NCBI GenBank assembly: GCA_964392615.1
Contig: CAYMRB010000209.1
Location: 1 to 16,831, forward strand
Length of the DNA: 16,831 bases
Origin: CAYMRB01 sp964392615
GTDB taxonomy: Bacteria; Planctomycetota; UBA8108
Direction: 5' to 3'
Part shown: positions 1-7,302 of the stretch, in pieces
Layout of the letters: each line of letters begins with the position of its first letter
How positions within the stretch are numbered: position 1 is the first letter of the stretch
Notes under the pieces: model-generated
Told to the model about the DNA's origin: nothing
Databases searched by the model: none
Seen by the model: only the letters and a program-made list of their open reading frames with translations
Position numbers and translations under genes: made by a program

Positions 1-1
1 G

Positions 2-175
2 CCGACGATACCGGCGCCGCGGATGCGATTCATGCATGCCCCCCGAAAGGACACCGTTCAACGCAAGCTGAGGTCCGTGCGCTACGCCCCGGCCGGTACG
101 GGCCCGCTGGAGTGGAACGAGCTACGGCTGCCGCCGAACGCCGCATATGCTCACTCGTCGATGCCGATTCTCTGA
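2..175 (+). CDS. 3' end of an unrecognised protein (partial at window edge)
   Basis: An open frame runs in from the left edge and stops at TGA 173-175, giving at least 57 residues. From about base 44 the third codon positions are mostly G or C, as in the intact genes here, and the residues look ordinary (it contains KLRSVRYAPAGTGPLEWNEL and ends SSMPIL). I do not recognise a family. Frame 1 is also open over the same bases but reads as a less natural protein. The gene converges on the pectinacetylesterase-like gene, with a hairpin between the two. Bases 176-386 show no other gene. Confidence 0.4.
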   Translation, partial: PTIPAPRMRFMHAPRKDTVQRKLRSVRYAPAGTGPLEWNELRLPPNAAYAHSSMPIL

Positions 176-320
176 GTTGCGCCCCTGTTCGAGCGCCTGC
201 GTTGCGCGGGAACCTTCTCAGGACGGACGAATCACCGCGTCGAGGGTCCCCGACGGGGTCTCACCGTGCTTCGCGGGCGAAGAACCGGTAGCCGCGTCGT
301 CGCGTCCGGGCTACTGCTGA

Positions 321-349
321 GAGCAGGCGGCCACGAGGGTCGCCTGCTC
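321..349 (-). terminator. Terminator-like hairpin between convergent genes
   Basis: Perfect 9-bp inverted repeat, GAGCAGGCG at 321-329 and CGCCTGCTC at 341-349, with an 11-nt loop. It begins 38 nt downstream of the stop of the pectinacetylesterase-like gene on the - strand. There is no T tract on either side, so Rho-independent function is an inference from position and stem strength only; it could act for both converging genes. Confidence 0.4.
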
Positions 350-386
350 CCCTTCGTCGGACGCCTTTCCTGGACGCCGCACGCCG

Positions 387-2021
387 TTACTCGTTCTCTT
401 CGACCGGAGCACCGCAGGCCGTCGTCCGGTTGTCCGGGTCGTCGACGAGCGTCACCGTGTTGCCACGAATCCACGCCGACAGGACGTCGTGAAACGACCG
501 TGGCTCGCCACTGGGGTCCTCGACCGTTCGTGTGAAGAACGGCGCGTCCGACATGAGCCCGGCATGGTCGCCGCAAGTCGTCCCGAACGAGCCACCGGGA
601 ACGTCGATCGACGCACCCTCGACGCCGAGCTCGGATATCCGTGGAACGTCGAGCAGCGCCGCCGCGGTCATCGCCGCGAGTTCGACCGCGGGGACACCCC
701 ACTCGGCGAACCGCTCGCGTGTCTTCCGGTCGCCGAGATCGGTGCGGACGAACAACGGCGCGGTGGTGTGGTTCAGCGCAATGTACGTCGAGTCTCCGAG
801 CCGCCACTCGTCGTCGCTGCCTGCGAGCGCGTCGTAAGCCGACTCGTCCACGAACGCGTCGTAGAGCGTCACGCGTCGCGTCCACGAGAGCGTCGAGCTC
901 TCCTCGTGGAGTTCCGCGACCCGAGCGGCCTCGGACGGATCGGAGTGGTACTCCGGCGGCGGGGAGAAGGCCGAGTCGCGGACGAGCCGCACGACGGTGC
1001 CATTGGGTGTCAGCTGCGACGCGATCCAATCGCCGTTCGTCGCGACGCCGGACGAGCCCGCCGAGAAGCCGGCGACGATCACGAGCTCGGCGTCCTCGAG
1101 CGCGGGCATCTCGACGCGCCCGTCGTCGGAACGCAGCCCGCCGGCCAGAAGTCGCGCGACGGTCGCACGAATGATGTCGTGGCCGCGGAAGTGAAGCGAG
1201 TACTGCTGGTCGGGGTTCTCCGGATTCGTGAGGACGACGTCCGAGGCACGGCCCGACCAGGAGTCCGAGCTGCAGTAGTAGACGAACACGTGGTTCCACG
1301 TGCCGAAGCGGTTCTCGACCTCGTCTCGACGGCGGAACAGCCCCGTGCCGCCGATCGACTCCGGCGTGTAGAGCGAGCTCATCTTCGCCTCGTTGTACGG
1401 GGCGGCCTGGCGACCGCACCAGCGCTCCAGGCAGTCGCCGAAGCCCCCGCAGCCCCCGCCTCCCTGCAGGTAGATCGCCCAGCGGTCGATGTCCGGACTC
1501 TCGGGATCGGCGGGGCGCACGTAGAACGCGCCGGGCGTGCCATCGTTGCAGACGGCATGCGGCGCATCGAGCGTCACCTTGTGGAGATCATCGCCGGGCT
1601 GCAGCGAGTTGGGGTACTCGCCGCCGGGGATGCCTCCGCAGTGCCCGACGGCGTCGGCGATGTTCGGTACGGCGCACGAGCTGCGCGTCTCGCAGGAGAG
1701 CGCGTCGGCGGTCGGGTCGCGGCCGCAGTCCGGAAACGGAGCCCGCGGTGCGGCGGCGCCGAGGAACAGGTATCCGAGCGTGCTGAGCGCGTCGGCGATG
1801 TCCACCGCGCCATCATCGTTCGCGTCGCCGGCGTCGAGGCAGCCCGCCGAGTCGCCGCCCAGGAACAGATAGTCGAGGACGCTGACGGGATCGGCGATGT
1901 CGAGGTGACTGTCGTCGTTGAAGTCGCCGCGAACGAACGGCACGGCGGCCGTCGGCGTCGGAGCCAAGGCGAGCAAGGTCAGGGCGAACGCTGCCGGAAA
2001 AGAGCGAGTCGAGCGCGTCAT
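387..2021 (-). CDS. Secreted pectinacetylesterase/Notum-like hydrolase with N-terminal dockerin-like repeats
   Basis: Predicted 544-residue exported serine hydrolase. Residues 1-26 look like a signal peptide (basic MTRSTRS, then a hydrophobic Ala/Leu core). Residues 31-88 hold two Ca-binding-type repeats, each with a DxNxDxxxxDIxD loop followed by LxYLFLG: D33/N35/D37/D41/D44 and D66/N68/D70/D74/D77. The catalytic part resembles the pectinacetylesterase family (PF03283). It has the Gly/Cys-rich oxyanion-type segment YLQGGGGCGGFGDC (184-197), the nucleophile elbow GFSAG with Ser320, a likely Asp at 428 or 431, and His486 in CGDHAG. Members remove acyl groups from polysaccharides (plants) or a lipid from Wnt (Notum); the substrate here is unknown. 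Start choice: ATG preceded by GGAGGAG. The dockerin-like pair is N-terminal, not C-terminal as in cellulosomal enzymes, so it may be a surface-retention module. Family call good, substrate open. Confidence 0.82.
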   Translation of the reverse strand: MTRSTRSFPAAFALTLLALAPTPTAAVPFVRGDFNDDSHLDIADPVSVLDYLFLGGDSAGCLDAGDANDDGAVDIADALSTLGYLFLGAAAPRAPFPDCGRDPTADALSCETRSSCAVPNIADAVGHCGGIPGGEYPNSLQPGDDLHKVTLDAPHAVCNDGTPGAFYVRPADPESPDIDRWAIYLQGGGGCGGFGDCLERWCGRQAAPYNEAKMSSLYTPESIGGTGLFRRRDEVENRFGTWNHVFVYYCSSDSWSGRASDVVLTNPENPDQQYSLHFRGHDIIRATVARLLAGGLRSDDGRVEMPALEDAELVIVAGFSAGSSGVATNGDWIASQLTPNGTVVRLVRDSAFSPPPEYHSDPSEAARVAELHEESSTLSWTRRVTLYDAFVDESAYDALAGSDDEWRLGDSTYIALNHTTAPLFVRTDLGDRKTRERFAEWGVPAVELAAMTAAALLDVPRISELGVEGASIDVPGGSFGTTCGDHAGLMSDAPFFTRTVEDPSGEPRSFHDVLSAWIRGNTVTLVDDPDNRTTACGAPVEENE

Positions 2022-2423
2022 AGTCTCCTCCAGGATCTCCGTTCCATGAGAGCGGTACGTCAGGCATCAACGGCACGAACGCGGTCCCGGCTGCGGTGTG
2101 ACCACATTCGTCGGAGAACGTGACGAGGGGTCCCCGAAGACGACGCCCCAGGGTCTTCGCTGATGGGCCCGGCCGCGCCTGCGTTCTGGCGCCTTGATCC
2201 TGGACGAAACGACTCGCCCCTCGCGAACATGGAGGTCGAGTGGAGGCGGATGAAGTGGCAGGGGGGGGTGATCGAGCTCTGCGAACTCCCGGCGAACGAA
2301 CACCTCGAGGGTATCAGTCTGGTCCCGCAACTCGAGAAACCTGGTGCCGCGCGAACCGTCCCCGTCCTCTCCTCGTGCGCGGCTCCGTGGAGTTCGACAA
2401 AAGCCGCCGAACCCCGGGCAGCG
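2022..2423. other. 402-bp intergenic stretch without a supported gene
   Basis: This is the gap between the chemoreceptor stop and the esterase start, both on the - strand. Open frames crossing it have composition and residues typical of non-coding high-GC DNA. The only structure I see is a 7-bp inverted repeat, CGAAGAC 2135-2141 and GTCTTCG 2153-2159 (11-nt loop), and a G7 run near 2262-2268. The gap must contain the terminator of the chemoreceptor gene and/or the promoter of the esterase gene, but I cannot place either with confidence. Confidence 0.5.
2025..2031 (-). promoter_or_regulatory. Shine-Dalgarno site of the pectinacetylesterase-like gene
   Basis: On the - strand GGAGGAG lies three bases before ATG 2021 (five bases from the GGAGG core). 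It fixes this start over alternatives further inside the signal peptide. Confidence 0.75.
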
Positions 2424-3875
2424 TCAGGATCGCATCGCCGCGCGGCCGGCGTGCTCTCCGCCCACCAGACCGACGAGCTTCTTGACGATTCCCCCGAAGT
2501 TCTCCGTCTGCGCCAAGAGTCCCTGAGCTGCACCGGACGACGCCTGGGCGCAGGCCGCGTTGTCCTGTGTCACCTGGTCCATCTGGCCCACCGCCCCGTT
2601 CAGCTGGTCGATACCGACCGCCTGGGCTCCGGAGGCCGTGGCGATGTCATCCACGAGCTCGACCACGCGACGGGCCGTGGTGTCCAGCTCGCAGAAGACC
2701 GCGCTGGTTTGCGCGACCAGCTCCGAGACGCCCTGGACGTTGCCCTGATTCTCACGGATGATCTGCTGCGTCTCTCCCGCTGCCTCGGACGCCCGCCCCG
2801 CCAGGGTGCGCACCTCGTCCGCGACGACGGCGAAGCCGCGACCGGAGTCGCCGGCTCGCGCCGCCTCCACGGCGGCGTTGAGCGCGAGGAGGTTCGTCTG
2901 AAACGCGATCTCGTCGATGCTCTTCGCGATGCAGAACGTCTGGTCGCTGACGCTGCCGATGCGCGCCATGGCGTCTCTCAGAGACCCCACGACGTCGTGG
3001 GCCCGCTTGGCGAGTTCCTGCGTCTCCTGCATCGAGCGGTTCGCCTCTTGCGCATGATTCGCGTTCTGCTGGGTCATCTCCGAGATCTCCTGCAGCGACG
3101 CCGACGTCTGCTGGAGCGAGGAGGCCTGCACCGCGGCGGCCGCGCCGACTTGCTCGCTGGCAGTGGAGACCTCCGCTGACGTGGCGAACAGCTCTGCGGC
3201 CTCCTTGTCGAGGCTCGAGATGATGCCCTTGACGGGTCGGATGACGTAGTGCACGAGGCAGACGTGAGTGACGAAGCAGAGCAGTGCGATGCCGAGACCG
3301 GCGTAGAGACTCATCCACCGCAAACTCGAGGCCCCGGCCTGACGAATCGACGCTCCGGTTGCGCCAACGACGCTCTCTATCCGCGCGGAGACCGCGGCCA
3401 AGCTGCCTTGAATCGCGGCGAAGTTGAGCCCCAGGCTCAACGAGCCGACCGCCTCTTCGTCGACCAGGATGCGCCTCGTCAATACGGAGACCTCCCCGCG
3501 CCGCGCCGTCGAACCAGCGATCACGTCGCCGTCGATGTCATGGAACACGACGTACTCGACGTCCGGGTCGCTTACGACGCTCTGAGCCAGCCTGTCGAGG
3601 GTTTCGAAGTCGTAGCCGCTGATCAGGGATGCGGCGGCTTGGGTCAGCAGGTCGACAAGCGCCTCTCCCTTCTGCTGGAGAGTCTGGCGGAGGAGTTGCT
3701 CCTCCTGTTGCTGCTCGGCCTTCAACCGCCCGACGAACACCTCGGCCTGCTCGCTCTGCGCTTTGTGAGCCGTCGAGCTCATCAGCAGAGCCAAAGCGGC
3801 GATGAGAAGAGCAGTCAATACCGAGACGATCCCGATAAACTTCGCTGTCACCCCCCGGCACTGCAGAATCTTCAT
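2424..3875 (-). CDS. Methyl-accepting chemotaxis protein
   Basis: Transmembrane chemoreceptor of 483 residues that would signal to CheA/CheW. TM1 is at about 13-32 and TM2 at about 187-209; the roughly 150 residues between them form the periplasmic sensor, opening with a Gln/Glu-rich helix (about 39-75). The cytoplasmic part is a long coiled coil whose tip at about 317-358 is the canonical signalling hairpin (IDEIAFQTNLLALNAAVEAA, then GFAVVADEVRTLA). TM2 is followed by IRPV and then almost at once by the coiled coil, so a full HAMP domain (about 50 residues) seems absent. No C-terminal CheR-tethering pentapeptide is seen. No chemotaxis partner gene is in the window. The - strand upstream of ATG has no strong Shine-Dalgarno sequence, but a hairpin lies 33-57 nt upstream. 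The ligand cannot be told. Confidence 0.93.
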   Translation of the reverse strand: MKILQCRGVTAKFIGIVSVLTALLIAALALLMSSTAHKAQSEQAEVFVGRLKAEQQQEEQLLRQTLQQKGEALVDLLTQAAASLISGYDFETLDRLAQSVVSDPDVEYVVFHDIDGDVIAGSTARRGEVSVLTRRILVDEEAVGSLSLGLNFAAIQGSLAAVSARIESVVGATGASIRQAGASSLRWMSLYAGLGIALLCFVTHVCLVHYVIRPVKGIISSLDKEAAELFATSAEVSTASEQVGAAAAVQASSLQQTSASLQEISEMTQQNANHAQEANRSMQETQELAKRAHDVVGSLRDAMARIGSVSDQTFCIAKSIDEIAFQTNLLALNAAVEAARAGDSGRGFAVVADEVRTLAGRASEAAGETQQIIRENQGNVQGVSELVAQTSAVFCELDTTARRVVELVDDIATASGAQAVGIDQLNGAVGQMDQVTQDNAACAQASSGAAQGLLAQTENFGGIVKKLVGLVGGEHAGRAAMRS

Positions 3876-3907
3876 CTTCGTTCTACCCGTTGTGAGATCC
3901 CCAGCCG

Positions 3908-3932
3908 TCCTACGAGCGAATCGCTCGTAGGA
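3908..3932. promoter_or_regulatory. 11-bp perfect hairpin/dyad in the divergent MCP-rhodanese gap
   Basis: TCCTACGAGCG at 3908-3918 and its exact reverse complement at 3922-3932 flank a 3-nt AAT loop. It sits 33-57 nt upstream of the chemoreceptor ATG and about 140 nt upstream of the rhodanese ATG. It could be an operator for a dimeric regulator or a hairpin in the 5' leader of the chemoreceptor mRNA. No T tract follows on either strand, which argues against a simple terminator. Confidence 0.5.
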
Positions 3933-3975
3933 AGACTAACATCGAGTGCGTCTGACAGTCGATCCATGCCGATGT

Positions 3976-3992
3976 CATCTATTCGAATGATG
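3976..3992. promoter_or_regulatory. Quasi-palindrome centred on ATTCGAAT in the divergent gap
   Basis: CATC (3976-3979), one T, the palindrome ATTCGAAT (3981-3988), then GATG (3989-3992). This is an operator-sized dyad with one extra base, in a locally AT-richer stretch between two divergent starts. Its role is inferred from position and symmetry only. Confidence 0.3.
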
Positions 3993-4055
3993 TAGCAGTG
4001 AAGTCAACCCCAAGCGCGTGCTTGTTGGGTCTCCCGGGGCTGCTACTCGGAACTC

Positions 4056-4063
4056 AAAGGAGG
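4056..4063 (+). promoter_or_regulatory. Shine-Dalgarno site of the rhodanese gene
   Basis: AAAGGAGG lies seven bases before ATG 4071. It is the strongest ribosome-binding site among the + strand genes here and fixes the start just ahead of the signal peptide. Confidence 0.85.
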
Positions 4064-4070
4064 CAGTTTC

Positions 4071-4886
4071 ATGCCCGCAAGACGCTGTTTCGTGTTCATG
4101 GGTCTCGTTGTGGGTGTTTCCTATGTCGCCCTGGCCACGGCGGACGACGACGACGCATTCCCGTACCGCTCGGACTACGGCGACGTGCGGTTCATCGGCT
4201 CCGAGGAGCTGTCCGACCGACAGGACTCCGGGGAGGTCGTCATCGTCGACGTGCGGTCCAAGATCGAGTTCGACGTGATCCACCCCGTCGAGGCGGTGCA
4301 CATCCCGGTGTCGAACATGCGCTTCGTGAAACGGGTCAAGGCGCTCGTCGAGAAACACCCCGGGAAGACGATCGCCTTCTACTGCAACGGCGTCACGTGT
4401 CTCAAGTCGTACGAGGCTGCGCGCAAGGCGGCGACGGGAGGCGTGAAGGGCTGCTACGCGTATGACGCCGGCATCCCCGAGTGGGCGCGGCTCTATCCGC
4501 GCAAGACGCTGCTTCTCGGCAAGACGCTGACCGACCCCGAGCGGCAGCTGATTCCGAAGGCGGCCTTCAAGCGGCGGTGCCTCGGGTTCGAGGCGTTCCG
4601 GAAGATGTCACGACAGCCCGACGTGATGGTGCTCGACGTTCGGGATCGCATCCAGGACAGTGGCGAGCTTCCCGGTGTCAAGACGACGACGAGCATCCCG
4701 CTCGACCGCCTGATTCCGAACTTCGTGGAGAAGCGGCAGCACCAGGACAAGACGCTGTTGATCTTCGACCAGGTCGGCAAGCAGGTCCGCTGGCTGCAGT
4801 ACTACTTGGTCGACAAGGGGTACACAAAGTTCTACTTCCTGCGCGGCGGAGCGACCGCCGTGTTGCGGAAGCAGTCCTACCGGTAG
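4071..4886 (+). CDS. Exported tandem rhodanese-domain protein, second domain degenerate
   Basis: Protein of 271 residues with a likely signal peptide (basic MPARR, hydrophobic to about residue 22, then an acidic DDDD stretch), so probably periplasmic. Two rhodanese folds follow. Domain 1 (about 36-140) has VVIVDVRSKIEFDVIHPVEA and the active-site loop FYCNGVTCLKSY, with Cys105 as the expected persulfide-carrying residue. Domain 2 (about 170-265) keeps VMVLDVRDR and the fold pattern, but in LLIFDQVGKQVRW the catalytic position is Asp233, so it is probably non-catalytic. Rhodaneses move sulfane sulfur from donors to acceptors such as thiols or cyanide; here the substrate is unknown. The gene stands alone, diverging from the chemoreceptor gene and converging on the beta-propeller gene. 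The loop spacing with two cysteines (105 and 110) could also support redox chemistry, which is inference. Confidence 0.85.
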   Translation: MPARRCFVFMGLVVGVSYVALATADDDDAFPYRSDYGDVRFIGSEELSDRQDSGEVVIVDVRSKIEFDVIHPVEAVHIPVSNMRFVKRVKALVEKHPGKTIAFYCNGVTCLKSYEAARKAATGGVKGCYAYDAGIPEWARLYPRKTLLLGKTLTDPERQLIPKAAFKRRCLGFEAFRKMSRQPDVMVLDVRDRIQDSGELPGVKTTTSIPLDRLIPNFVEKRQHQDKTLLIFDQVGKQVRWLQYYLVDKGYTKFYFLRGGATAVLRKQSYR

Positions 4887-4929
4887 CAGAACTCGCGCGG
4901 AGTCGTGCAGGATGTCCTGACCGGCAACA

Positions 4930-5021
4930 CGGCTATCTCCCCAGCCTCGACGACAGGCCGCGGAGCGACGTCTCCTTCCAGCAGCACGCTTTCTTTCGCC
5001 GTCTTCTGTCGGAGATAGCCG
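4930..5021. repeat. Long-range 11-bp inverted repeat between convergent genes
   Basis: CGGCTATCTCC at 4930-4940 is exactly reverse-complemented at 5011-5021, with 70 nt between the arms. It fills most of the 159-bp gap between the converging rhodanese and beta-propeller genes. It may close a large stem that ends both transcripts or a structured RNA; neither is shown. No T tract is seen. Confidence 0.4.
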
Positions 5022-5045
5022 GCTGCTGATCCGGATCGCGGCGCC

Positions 5046-5903
5046 TCAATTCCGGGCCTGCGGTTCGAGCGCCATCGTCGCCTGGTTGAGATAGCTGCAA
5101 CCGCACTGAGCTGCGCCGTCCGACACGAGGACGAGGCCGCCCGCGGGCGTCGCGTCGACCCAGCAGCCGATGCGCATGCCGCCGTAGTTGCGGATCTCTT
5201 CGGTGCCGAATTCGTAGTATCCGAACGTTCCCGATCGAGACACGAGCAGATGCTTCGATCCGATGACCGGGCCACACGTGAAAGACTTGTTCCGCATCGA
5301 GAAGCCAGTGCGCTGGCCGGTCTTGACGTCGAACTTGGCGCCGGCGATCACGACCTGACCGCCGTTGAGAATCGGCCGCTGCGAACCGCTGCCGCCACGC
5401 CACAGCTCTTCACCGGTCGACGCCGTGTAGGCGACCATCTCGCCGCCAGCGTCGGCCCTGAGTCGTGAGGCCGGCGCGTTGCCGCTGATCAGAACGTCGC
5501 GCTCGGAATCGACGGCCAGAAGCGAGTTGCGGCATTTCGGCGCGCTCCAGATGACATCGCCCGTACGGCTGTCGAGGGCGACAATTCGGCCATCGGGGCG
5601 GGAAGTCATCGTTGCGTACTCCGACTGCCAACGAGTACCTCGCTGCACGGCGGCTTCGCGCGCTTCGGCGACCAGCTTCTTCTCGGGATCGTGGCGATGG
5701 TCGTCGACGGCGCACAGGGGCCGGTCGATGACGTAGACTCTGTTGCCGCCGTGGGCGATCGAGTTGTTGCCAATCGCGTGCTTCGGTGTGAACCGCCACA
5801 GGGATGAGCGTGCCGGAAAATCCGGCGATCCCTTCGCCGTCGGCGAGCGCTGCGACGCGCTGACCGACGCCTGGGTAGTTGTTCCGGAAGACACACATCT
5901 CAT
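5046..5903 (-). CDS. PQQ-type beta-propeller protein, C-terminal part (after frameshift)
   Basis: C-terminal portion of the beta-propeller gene that starts at 6750. Genuine sequence begins just after the A4 run at 5817-5820 (SSLWRFTPKHAIGNN) and runs to the stop at 5046, about 256 residues; the residues encoded between 5903 and 5820 are out of frame. Propeller blades show as IVALDSRTGDVIW and MVAYTASTGEELW, followed by a planctomycete-typical tail with Gly- and Cys-rich motifs (KSFTCGPVIGSKHLL, GCWVDATPAGG, CGCSYLNQATMALEP). Such proteins are exported beta-propellers of the BamB/PQQ-dehydrogenase fold; most planctomycete versions have no proven function. As read it has no start of its own with a ribosome-binding site. 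It should be joined to the N-terminal part. Confidence 0.75.
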   Translation of the reverse strand: MRCVSSGTTTQASVSASQRSPTAKGSPDFPARSSLWRFTPKHAIGNNSIAHGGNRVYVIDRPLCAVDDHRHDPEKKLVAEAREAAVQRGTRWQSEYATMTSRPDGRIVALDSRTGDVIWSAPKCRNSLLAVDSERDVLISGNAPASRLRADAGGEMVAYTASTGEELWRGGSGSQRPILNGGQVVIAGAKFDVKTGQRTGFSMRNKSFTCGPVIGSKHLLVSRSGTFGYYEFGTEEIRNYGGMRIGCWVDATPAGGLVLVSDGAAQCGCSYLNQATMALEPQARN

Positions 5904-6750
5904 CGACGATGGACAGGAACGAGCCGCCGTTCGCCTTGTGCTCGGCGTGACGGAAATAGCGCAAGCGGCCGGTGTCGCGGTCGAAGGCGGCCGGCGCGCC
6001 GCGACCCGTCGGAACGATCAGCGTCGCGCCTTCGGCGGCCAAGTAGCCGTGGGCGGCCGGGCCGCTCTTCGAGACGCCGCCGCGCGGCTTCGGCATCTCC
6101 AGGCTGCCCGCCGAGCCGTTGCGCCAGATGGTCTCTCCCGTGCGCGGGTCGATAGCGTGAACGTAGATGCCCTCGCTCGGCCAGATTCCAGCGGCGAAGT
6201 ACAGAACGTCGTCCAGCAACACCGGGCCGCCGCGAGCCGGCCAGCGAGAGATCACCCGGTCGTTTCCCAGCAACCGCTCGTCGCGCGGTCCTCCTCGAAC
6301 GCGCCAGAGCACCTCCCCATCGCTGGCTGTCATGCAGTACAGGACTCCGTCGTCGCTGGCGACGAACAGGCGGTCTCTCCAGATGACCGGCGCGAAGCGG
6401 ACGGGGCCGTCCGTGAACCGCACCCAGCGAGTCTTCCCGGAGTCGGCGTCGATCGCGACCACCCTGTCGTCGGCGGAGCTTCCGAAATAGATGCTGTCGC
6501 CGGCGGCGACCGGATAGAACGTGTGGTCGAACTGCAGTCGAAGGCGGGACGGCCACGCTCGACGGGGCCCGTGTCGGTCCACGCGTTTCCACGCCAGGGA
6601 CAGGTTCTCCGGGAGCGGCTCGCTCGTGTAACTGGTCCGCCCGGCGTTGCCACGCTGCATCGGCCAGTCGGCCCGGACCTCGTCGCCATGCGCGAGGCAA
6701 GCGATCGAGACCAGAGCGTACACCGAGTTCGGGAGCGAAGGTGTCTTCAT
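5410..6750 (-). CDS. PQQ-type beta-propeller protein, N-terminal part (frameshifted)
   Basis: Start taken at ATG 6750 because MKTPSLPNSVYALVSIACLA is a good signal peptide directly before the mature start RADWPMQRGNAGRTSY; the open frame itself extends to 6852. The first 311 or so codons (6750 to about 5820) are genuine, with blades VVAIDADSGKTRW, LYCMTASDGEVLW, VHAIDPRTGETIW and PAAFDRDTGRLRYF. From 5816 on the frame yields Arg-rich noise until the stop at 5410. Dropping one base of the A4 run at 5817-5820 joins GEGIAGF to PARSSLWRFTPKHAI and gives one protein of about 567 residues. It is either a true frameshift or a base-count error in the assembly. Exported, fold clear, ligand unknown; the gene is divergent from the remnants to its right, and bases 6751-6991 show no other gene. 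Confidence 0.78.
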   Translation of the reverse strand: MKTPSLPNSVYALVSIACLAHGDEVRADWPMQRGNAGRTSYTSEPLPENLSLAWKRVDRHGPRRAWPSRLRLQFDHTFYPVAAGDSIYFGSSADDRVVAIDADSGKTRWVRFTDGPVRFAPVIWRDRLFVASDDGVLYCMTASDGEVLWRVRGGPRDERLLGNDRVISRWPARGGPVLLDDVLYFAAGIWPSEGIYVHAIDPRTGETIWRNGSAGSLEMPKPRGGVSKSGPAAHGYLAAEGATLIVPTGRGAPAAFDRDTGRLRYFRHAEHKANGGSFLSIVDEMCVFRNNYPGVGQRVAALADGEGIAGFSGTLIPVAVHTEARDWQQLDRPRRQQSLRHRPAPVRRRRPSPRSREEAGRRSARSRRAARYSLAVGVRNDDFPPRWPNCRPRQPYGRCHLERAEMPQLASGRRFRARRSDQRQRAGLTTQGRRWRRDGRLHGVDR

Positions 6751-6991
6751 GTTCTCAGGCAGCCGCTCCCTAGGTTCTCGGCGACGAGTCGATGCAAGTA
6801 GAGCCGGAACTGGGTTTTCGCGAGGGATGACCAACGACGTGAAGCACGACAAAGAAGCTCACCGGCGCCCATCGCCGCTTCTGAACAACTACTCAATCCT
6901 GCCCGACCACGGCCGCGATGTCACGGGGTGGTGAGATCGCCCGCGGAAAGAGAGTAGTGACCGTCGATCAGCAGCGCCAACATCCACGCCG

Positions 6992-7243
6992 ATGCATCGT
7001 TCCGCAAAGAGAGTCGCGCTTCTGTCGGTGGTCGTCGGTGTGGTTGTCGCCGTCTCGCTGGCCGGGCTATCGTGGGACGGCATTCTCGAAGAATGGTACA
7101 TTCATCGGCTGTCCTCCGACGACGAGGCGGTGCAGCTTCACGCAGCGGAGAAGCTCGTGGCACTGGACTCGGCTCGGTCGATCTCGACACCACGCGGAGC
7201 TGTCAAGGGGTGTGTCATGACGCCCACGCGTCCGCTGTGGTAG
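6992..7243 (+). pseudogene. N-terminal remnant of a membrane-anchored HEAT-like protein
   Basis: An 83-codon frame. Residues 1-28 are a signal anchor (MHRSAKR then a Val/Leu/Ala core). Residues 29-62 (EEWYIHRLSSDDEAVQLHAA, then EKLVALDSARS) look like the opening of a HEAT-type helical repeat, as found in exported planctomycete HEAT proteins. From about 7180 the residues (ISTPRGAVKGCVMTPTRPLW) look random and the frame ends at 7243, so the rest of the gene appears lost. No Shine-Dalgarno sequence is seen before ATG 6992. One repeat is thin evidence; it could also be an unrelated small membrane protein. Confidence 0.35.
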
Positions 7244-7302
7244 CTTTCGGTGCGACGCGGCGATCGTCGCGACGCCCGTCGCGGACTCCGGGAATCGTGC
7301 CC

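Noticed and set aside
489..2123. 544-codon open frame on the + strand opposite the pectinacetylesterase-like gene
   Set aside because: Arg/Val/Ala-rich antisense shadow of a well-supported gene; no domain motif, and the opposite strand has the signal peptide, catalytic motifs and Shine-Dalgarno site.
2163..3179. 338-codon + strand frame over the chemoreceptor
   Set aside because: It is the antisense of a canonical chemoreceptor signalling domain; residues are Arg/Leu-rich without any recognisable pattern.
4002..4007. TTGACT on the - strand as -35 element of the chemoreceptor promoter
   Set aside because: No acceptable -10 hexamer at 16-18 nt; a sigma-28-type element was also looked for and not found.
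5743..6801. 352-codon + strand frame over the beta-propeller gene
   Set aside because: Antisense shadow; the - strand has clear propeller blades and a signal peptide.
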